Of a stretch of DNA of 14,196 nucleotides, positions 6,318-11,355 are shown in pieces. Under the pieces are notes generated by a model, which ran no database searches, was not told where the DNA came from, and worked only from the letters and a program-made list of their open reading frames with translations. Source of the DNA: Actinobacteria bacterium ATB1. Its GTDB lineage: Bacteria > Actinomycetota > Acidimicrobiia > UBA2766. The stretch covers positions 1-14,196 of the forward strand of contig QWHP01000015.1 in the NCBI GenBank assembly GCA_021404985.1, given 5' to 3'. Both the position numbers and the translations under genes were made by a program. The stretch's first letter is position 1. Each line of letters begins with the position of its first letter.

Positions 6318-7181
6318 CTAGCCGAGCGCGGCCATGACCGTGTCGGAAAAGGTACCGAGCCGGCGCCGCAGGACCTCCAAGTCCCCCGTCGGGGCCGAGA
6401 CCACGAACCGGTCGGCACCGGCGTCCTCCGCTCGCCTGCACCAGTCCAGATCCATCGCCCCGGCAAGTGTCACGTCGACCGCGGAGGGATCGCGGCCTGC
6501 ATCGATTGCTGCGACACGCATCTCGTCGAGCAGCGACCCGAGCGCCTCGGGCTTGCCGCCCAGCGGGAAGAAACCGTCGCCGATACATCCCGCACGACGG
6601 GCCGCGGTCGGGCTGTGCCCGCCGACGTGGATCGGGATCCCCGCCGGATCGACGGGTTTCGGTCGGGACCGGATGTCGCCGAACGACACGAATTCGCCGT
6701 CGTGGCCGGCGAGGTCGTCCTTCCAGAGGCTACGCAGCGCCGCGACGTACTCGGAGGTGCGATCTCCCCGCCGTTCGAACGGCACGCCGACGGCGGCGAA
6801 CTCCTCCGCCAGCCAGCCAACGCCGATGCCGAGGAGCACGCGTCCGCCCGATAGCCTGTCGATGGTGGCGAGCTGCTTGGCTAGGAGGACGGGGTTGTGC
6901 AGGGGCAGGACCAGGACACCGGTGGCGAGGCGCAGACGCTGCGTCGCCGCCGCCACGTATGCGAGCCAGGCGAGCGGGTCTGGGATGTCGACCTCCTCGA
7001 TCGGCATCTTCCCGCTCCTGGCGTACGGGTAGCGGGACGCGTACGCGGCAGGCACGGCCGGATGCTCTACGGCCCAGATCGACTCGAAGCCGAGTTCCTC
7101 GGCAAGCTCGGCCAGGCCGAGGACGTGCTCGGGATCGGCGACCGGGGCGTTCCCGTAGGCGGGAATCAGTCCGAACTTCAT
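6318..7181 (-). CDS. LLM-class F420-dependent oxidoreductase (Rv2161c-like)
   Basis: A 287-residue luciferase-like TIM-barrel oxidoreductase, of the group that uses F420 in actinobacteria. Recognisable blocks are MKFGLIPAYG (1-10), LAELAEELGFESIWAVEHPAVP, the core HNPVLLAKQLATIDRLSGGRVLLGIGVGW, EEFAAVGVPFERRGDRTSEY, and PIHVGGHSPTAARRAG near the cofactor phosphate site. This order matches the Rv2161c family described in mycobacteria. F420 rather than FMN is inferred from family and high-GC context; no direct residue test is possible here. The start at 7181 is preceded by GGGAG repeats and matches the family N-terminus; the longer frame up to 7418 is not family-like. It is the first gene of a probable operon with the SDR and diverges from the methyltransferase gene across 182 bases. 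Confidence 0.9.
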   Translation of the reverse strand: MKFGLIPAYGNAPVADPEHVLGLAELAEELGFESIWAVEHPAVPAAYASRYPYARSGKMPIEEVDIPDPLAWLAYVAAATQRLRLATGVLVLPLHNPVLLAKQLATIDRLSGGRVLLGIGVGWLAEEFAAVGVPFERRGDRTSEYVAALRSLWKDDLAGHDGEFVSFGDIRSRPKPVDPAGIPIHVGGHSPTAARRAGCIGDGFFPLGGKPEALGSLLDEMRVAAIDAGRDPSAVDVTLAGAMDLDWCRRAEDAGADRFVVSAPTGDLEVLRRRLGTFSDTVMAALG

Positions 7182-7363
7182 CTCCCGCTCCCGAGCCCGC
7201 CTGCGACAGGTGACATGGGAGTCGACGCTAGCGGTCGGCGCCCGGAAGCCGTGACGCGCGACCGGGATCCCGACGGACCGTCCCGTCACGACCCCGTCTC
7301 CCTTGCGGACAGTCCCACCGGGAAGCACACTGACGCGACCGCAGGAAGACAAGGGAGAGTGCC

Positions 7364-7932
7364 ATGGCCGACCGCTCAGGGCTGGTGCGCCACCGCCCCA
7401 TACCCCACCAGATGGCATGGGTACTCGTCGGACCCTGGCGACGAATCCTCCTGCCGCCGGGCCGGATCGCCGGCCGGCTCGGCCTCGAGACAGACAGCCG
7501 TGTCCTCGCGGTCGGGCCCGGACCCGGCTACTTCAGCGTCGAGCTCGCCCGCCGTGTCCCGGAGGCCGCCTCGAACTCCTCGATCTGCAACAGGAGATGC
7601 TCGACAAGGCGCAGCGCCGACTCGACCGCGCCGGAGTCGTCAACGCCGGCCTGCAACAGGGCAGCGCCACGGACCTTCCCTTCGGAGATGCGGAGTTCGA
7701 CGTCGCCCTCGTTGCCGTACTCGGCGAGATACCCGATCCGAACGCGCGTCTCGAAGAGTTGGATCGCGTGCTCCGACCGGGCGGTTTCCTCTCGATAACG
7801 GAGCACCTGCCGGACCCGGACTTCGAGCCGTTCGGCACCCTGCGCGGGGACGTGGAGGGACACGGGTTCGGGTTCGAGCGCCGCTTCGGCCGGGCTTGGG
7901 CGTACACGGCGAACTTCCGCAAGCAAGGGTGA
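7364..7932 (+). pseudogene. Class I SAM-dependent methyltransferase broken by a one-base deletion
   Basis: Translation from ATG 7364 (AAGGGAGAG four bases upstream) gives MADRSGLVRHRPIPHQMAWV, then the SAM-binding motif VLAVGPGPGYFSVELARRVPE. At 7561-7566 the sense passes to the next frame: GRLELLDLQQEMLDKAQRRL, then GSATDLPFGDAEFDVAL, then RLEELDRVLRPGGFLSITEH and a stop at 7932. Adding one G to the GGAGGCC run would give one continuous 189-residue methyltransferase of normal length (Methyltransf_11/31-like), with motif I at about 45-60 and the post-I acidic DLQQEM. No slippery heptamer is seen, so programmed frameshifting is unlikely. Because the GC-rich third positions are kept on both sides, the lesion is either very recent or a sequencing error. 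Substrate unknown; the gene heads the plus-strand set divergent from the LLM gene. Confidence 0.85.
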
Positions 7933-8088
7933 ACGGAAGGAGCGCCGGACGAACGATGGACGGAGACGGCACCGACCGAGCAGAGGACACTCCGGGCCGT
8001 TGGCCTGATGCCACGGCGCCCGGCCTGAGACACTCGACACGCTCGTGGGGCCGCGGCGGTAGAGAGGGAACAAGACCGGGGGACGGAC

Positions 8089-9492
8089 ATGAGCCAGAGA
8101 ATCGACGCGACGAGGATCGCGGCGCTTGCCGAGGGTTTCGGCGGAGAGATCATCCAGCCCGGCGAGGGTGGATACGACGAAGCCCGCAGGATCTGGAACG
8201 GGCAGATCGACCGCAAGCCGGCGCTGATCGCACGATGCATGGGGGCAGTCGATGTCGCGAGCGCAGTGCGCTTCGCACGCGACCTCGGCCTGCCCGCAAC
8301 CGTACGCGGCGGCGGCCACGCCATCGCTGGGCACGCCGTCATGGATGACGCCGTCCTCATCGACCTGTCCGCGATGCGGGGCATCAGAGTCGATCCCGCC
8401 GGCCTGAGGCTGACGGCACAGGGCGGTTGCCTCAACTCGGACCTCGACCGGGAGACACAGGCGTTCGGCCTGGCGACGACCGGTGGAGTGGTCAGCCACA
8501 CCGGCATCGGCGGCCTGACACTAGGAGGTGGCATCGGCTACCTCATGCGGAAGTACGGGCTGTCCGTGGACAACCTCGTCTCGTGCGACGTCGTCACGGC
8601 GAACGGTGACCACCTCGTCGCGAGCGAGGAGGAGAACCCCGAGCTCTTCTGGGGCCTGCGCGGTGGTGGCGGGAACTTCGGCATCGTCACGTCCTTCGAG
8701 TTCCGAGCCCACCCGCTCGGCCCTTCCGTCCTGTGCGGGATGCTGGCCTGGCCTATGGACAGGGCCCCGGAGGTCCTGTCCATGCTCAGGGAGCTCGCCG
8801 CCGGCGCGCCAGACGAGCTCGGGATCGTTGCGAACACCCGTCTCGCACCCTCCCTCCCCATGGTTCCGGAGGAGTTGCACGGACAGCCGATCGTGGCGCT
8901 CATCGTCTGCTGGGCAGGCTCCATCGAGGAGGGTGAGGCGGTGCTGCGCCCGATCCGAGAGTTCGAGGAACCGGCGCTCGACGCCGTTGCCGCCAAGCCG
9001 TACGTCGCGCACCAGCGGATGCTCGATCCCGGTGCCCCGCACGGCAACCACTACTACTGGAAGTCACATCGGTTGCCGGCCCTCACGGACGACGTCGTCG
9101 CCATCGTCCACGAGCACGCTGCGAGGATCACCTCGCCACTCTCGCTCGTCCCGATCTTCACCCTCGGAGGTGCGGTGTCGCGGGTCCACGAAGACGACAC
9201 GGCCGTGCCGCACCGGCAGGCCCTCCACGACATCAACATCGCCGCAGCCTGGCTGCCCGACGATCCCGAACCGGAACGCCACGTCGAATGGGTTCGCGAC
9301 TTCCACGCCGCGCTCGAACCGCACAGCGACGGCGTCTACGTGAACTTCACGAGCGACGACACTCCGGACCGCATCCGCGAGGCGGCGTACGGGCCTGAGA
9401 AGTGGAAGCGTCTCGTGGCACTCAAGGACGAGTACGACCCCTCGGACTTCTTCCGCTTCAACGCGAACGTCCCCCCGACGGGAACTGCCTGA
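8089..9492 (+). CDS. FAD-linked oxidase, berberine-bridge-enzyme (BBE/PCMH) family
   Basis: A 467-residue flavin oxidoreductase. The N-terminal PCMH FAD domain (about 40-210) has PATVRGGGHAIAGH, in which H77 is the expected 8-alpha-histidyl FAD attachment site, then DLSAMRGIRVDP, the phosphate loop GIGGLTLGGGIGYLMRKYGLSVDNL (139-163) and GLRGGGGNFGIVTSFEF. The position where bicovalent members carry the second flavin-binding Cys (CPTVG) is not cysteine here, so single covalent attachment is predicted. The C-terminal BBE segment (about 418-462) keeps VYVNF, AAYGPEKWKRLVALKDEYDPSDFF and NANVPP. Such enzymes oxidise alcohols, sugars or polyketide and alkaloid intermediates; substrate unknown. 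The start has GGGGGACGG just upstream. It follows the methyltransferase by 156 bases on the same strand. Confidence 0.92.
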   Translation: MSQRIDATRIAALAEGFGGEIIQPGEGGYDEARRIWNGQIDRKPALIARCMGAVDVASAVRFARDLGLPATVRGGGHAIAGHAVMDDAVLIDLSAMRGIRVDPAGLRLTAQGGCLNSDLDRETQAFGLATTGGVVSHTGIGGLTLGGGIGYLMRKYGLSVDNLVSCDVVTANGDHLVASEEENPELFWGLRGGGGNFGIVTSFEFRAHPLGPSVLCGMLAWPMDRAPEVLSMLRELAAGAPDELGIVANTRLAPSLPMVPEELHGQPIVALIVCWAGSIEEGEAVLRPIREFEEPALDAVAAKPYVAHQRMLDPGAPHGNHYYWKSHRLPALTDDVVAIVHEHAARITSPLSLVPIFTLGGAVSRVHEDDTAVPHRQALHDINIAAAWLPDDPEPERHVEWVRDFHAALEPHSDGVYVNFTSDDTPDRIREAAYGPEKWKRLVALKDEYDPSDFFRFNANVPPTGTA

Positions 9493-9616
9493 CCTCCGGT
9501 GGCACCGATCCCGTAGTCTCCTCGGGCACGGACCAGACACCGACGCCGGCAAGGACAGGCAAGGTCCACCGAGGCGGCGAGGACGACGGAGACGGGACGC
9601 GGGGAGGCGCACGCCG

Positions 9617-10339
9617 ATGGAGAAGCTCATCTACATCGTCTGGGACGATCCCGACACCGACAGGGATGTCCTCCGGGCACACCTGCTCGGCGAGATCGCA
9701 CCTCGTCTTCTCGCTCTCGACCCCGTCCGGCTGTCGATCAACATCGACGACGAGGACGCCGACATCCCGTCCCCGATCTGGGGGCCCGAGGACGAGGAGC
9801 CGTTCGTCGCGCAAGTGTCGATCTGGCTGGAGACCCTCGACGACAGGCACCCGTACGAGAACGTCCTCGCCGGCGCGGGTTCCCGGTACGCGGGCTGGCT
9901 CGTCACCGAATCACTCTGCGCCGACTACGGCTCGAACGAGCATTCCGCCGGGCGGGACTGGCCGGACGGCAAGAGGTCGCCCGGGGTGCTCACGGTCGCA
10001 TGCCTGGAACGCCCTGACCGGATCCCCTACGACATCTGGGTCGAGCACTGGCACACGAAGATGTCGCCGGTTTCCGGGGAGTTGCAGCCCCGCGCCCGTT
10101 ACGTGCGCAACGCCGTCGTACGGGCCGTCACCCCGGACGCGCCGGACTACGCGGCGATCGTCGAGGAGGCGTGGCCGAGCAAGGAGCACGTGACCGATCC
10201 GATGCTCTTCTACAACGCCGGCGGATCACAGGCACGCCTCGAAGAGAACATGATGCGCATGATCGAGGTCGTGACGGCCTTCCTCGACCTCGACCGGGTC
10301 CGCAACGTGACCATGAGCGAGTACCTGCTCAAGAGCTGA
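9617..10339 (+). CDS. EthD-like (ferredoxin-fold) domain protein
   Basis: A 240-residue protein of the dimeric alpha/beta-barrel, EthD-like type. The clearest segment is in the second half: IPYDIWVEHWHTKMSPVSG, followed by ARYVRNAVVRAVTPDAPDYAAIVEEAWPS and a later LFYNAGG, as in EthD proteins. The first half begins MEKLIYIVWDD and may be a second, diverged copy of the fold, giving the double length. EthD was first seen beside the ETBE-degrading cytochrome P450 genes, where its exact role is unresolved; relatives act as small-molecule cyclases or isomerases. GGGGAGG sits about 9 bases before the ATG. It lies 124 bases after the FAD oxidase, on the same strand. Function in this locus is a guess. 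Confidence 0.75.
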   Translation: MEKLIYIVWDDPDTDRDVLRAHLLGEIAPRLLALDPVRLSINIDDEDADIPSPIWGPEDEEPFVAQVSIWLETLDDRHPYENVLAGAGSRYAGWLVTESLCADYGSNEHSAGRDWPDGKRSPGVLTVACLERPDRIPYDIWVEHWHTKMSPVSGELQPRARYVRNAVVRAVTPDAPDYAAIVEEAWPSKEHVTDPMLFYNAGGSQARLEENMMRMIEVVTAFLDLDRVRNVTMSEYLLKS

Positions 10340-10407
10340 TGCGGCGAATGCGTCATCCGGACGGGCCCGGGTGCCGATCGGAGTCCCGCAGAGACATCGG
10401 AGGCCAC

Positions 10408-10842
10408 ATGCCAGGACTCACCCGTACCCTCGTTCGTCTGATCGGCATCCTCGCAATCGGCTGCGCCCTCGCAGGCTGCGGCGAATCCGGATCGGACACC
10501 GCATCGGATCCCTCGGATACGACAGGTGGCACCGCGACGAGCAAGACACCGGACTCGACGGCACCCGACGGATCCGCGGAGTACTCGGGCCACTACAGCG
10601 TCGGGTTCGAGGTCAGCGAGTTCGTGCCGTGCAGCTCCGACGAGAGCTGGTGGCTTGTCGGTACTCCGGAACTGATGTCACAGGTGCAGAGCGATGAGCC
10701 CGGCCGCGCTCCGACAACTCCGGTCTTCGTCCGGGTCCGGGGGGAACTCAGCGGCCCCGGTAACTACGGGCACCTCGGCGCCTACGACCGGCAGCTCACC
10801 GTCACCGAAGTCCTCGAGGTCGGCTCCGAGGACGGCTGCTGA
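10408..10842 (+). CDS. Small secreted lipoprotein of unknown function
   Basis: A 144-residue predicted lipoprotein. The signal peptide has a basic start (TRTLVR), a hydrophobic core (LIGILAIGCALAG) and a lipobox LAGC with C24 as the lipidated residue. A Ser/Thr/Asp-rich linker (25-58) follows, then a compact domain: SGHYSVGFEVSEFVPC, SWWLVGT, PVFVRVRGELSGPGNYGHLGAYDRQLTVTEVLEV. The GxYGHLGAYxRxLxV pattern recalls OB-fold domains in NlpE-like proteins. C75 and the C-terminal C144 could form a disulphide outside the cell. The start at 10408 is set by GGAGG five bases upstream and by the signal peptide; the frame is open farther 5' but lies antisense or out of frame with the EthD-like gene. It converges tightly with the SRPBCC gene: stops are two bases apart. 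Confidence 0.88.
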   Translation: MPGLTRTLVRLIGILAIGCALAGCGESGSDTASDPSDTTGGTATSKTPDSTAPDGSAEYSGHYSVGFEVSEFVPCSSDESWWLVGTPELMSQVQSDEPGRAPTTPVFVRVRGELSGPGNYGHLGAYDRQLTVTEVLEVGSEDGC

Positions 10843-10844
10843 TA

Positions 10845-11318
10845 TCAGGCCTCGCTCTCGGCGGCCTCGGCGAGGCGTCGCAGGGTCTCCTCCATGCCCG
10901 CCCGGTTGTGGGCGGCGCGGTCGACTACTCCCGAGATCGGAATGCCCGCGATCTTCACCAGGAGGTTTCGGCGGTCGTCCCAGGTCTCGGTGACCCTGCA
11001 GCCGTCCTCTGTAGGTTCGATCCGGTACGACCATTCGGCGACCGTGAACGGTCCGGACGTGACGAGGAAGCGGAACTCGCGGCCGGGCTCACATCCGGTG
11101 ACCTCCGACGTCGTTGCCCAGCGGTGCCAGCTCCGCCGGTTGCTGCCTCGGAACTTGGCGCCGAGCTTCGGCCCGGAAGCAGCTTCCACCCATGTCGCTC
11201 TGACCGTCTCGGGCGACCACTCACCCATGCGAGTCACGTCGGAGACCATCTCCCACACCTTTTCGGCAGAAGCCTTGACCTCGCGCTCGACACTCACCGA
11301 GTCGGATGATGTACTCAT
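10845..11318 (-). CDS. SRPBCC-superfamily protein (polyketide cyclase/dehydrase-like)
   Basis: A 157-residue START/Bet-v1-type protein. The opening strand and helix are VSVEREVKASAEKVWEMVSDVTRMGEWSPE, the common SRPBCC signature, followed by beta strands GAKFRGSNRR, EVTGCEPGREFRFLV and AEWSYRIEPTEDGCRVTETW, and a long C-terminal helix (AAHNRAGMEETLRRLAEAAE). Members bind hydrophobic ligands, and some act as cyclases; no catalytic role can be assigned here. The ATG at 11318 has no Shine-Dalgarno but has a good promoter placed for leaderless initiation. It lies 37 bases after the protease stop on the same strand, yet seems to have its own promoter. The frame extends to 11408, but that extension lies inside the protease gene. 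Confidence 0.88.
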   Translation of the reverse strand: MSTSSDSVSVEREVKASAEKVWEMVSDVTRMGEWSPETVRATWVEAASGPKLGAKFRGSNRRSWHRWATTSEVTGCEPGREFRFLVTSGPFTVAEWSYRIEPTEDGCRVTETWDDRRNLLVKIAGIPISGVVDRAAHNRAGMEETLRRLAEAAESEA

Positions 11319-11324
11319 GCGCGA

Positions 11325-11353
11325 AGGGTAGGGGCCTGCCCTACTTCGGCCAA
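11325..11353 (-). promoter_or_regulatory. Predicted leaderless promoter of the SRPBCC gene
   Basis: On the minus strand TTGGCC (11348-11353) and TACCCT (11325-11330) are 17 bases apart. TACCCT fits TANNNT and ends six bases before the ATG at 11318, so transcription would begin at or within a base of the A of ATG. There is no Shine-Dalgarno in this leader, in agreement. Confidence 0.6.
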
Positions 11354-11355
11354 GA

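Noticed and set aside
6271..6588. N-terminal extension of the SDR up to 6588
   Set aside because: It overlaps the LLM coding region in another frame and is Arg-rich; the ribosome binding site and NAD-loop spacing support the start at 6270.
7553..7572. Programmed -1 frameshift in the methyltransferase
   Set aside because: No slippery heptamer of the X XXY YYZ type and no obvious stimulatory structure at the shift; a plain one-base deletion or sequencing error is simpler.
6897..8348. 483-codon plus-strand open frame
   Set aside because: It crosses the LLM gene antisense and the methyltransferase and FAD oxidase genes out of frame; its product is Arg/Gly/Pro-rich without motifs.
7528..8534. 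Two long minus-strand open frames
   Set aside because: Both lie antisense to the methyltransferase and FAD oxidase, whose plus-strand readings carry clear SAM- and FAD-binding motifs.
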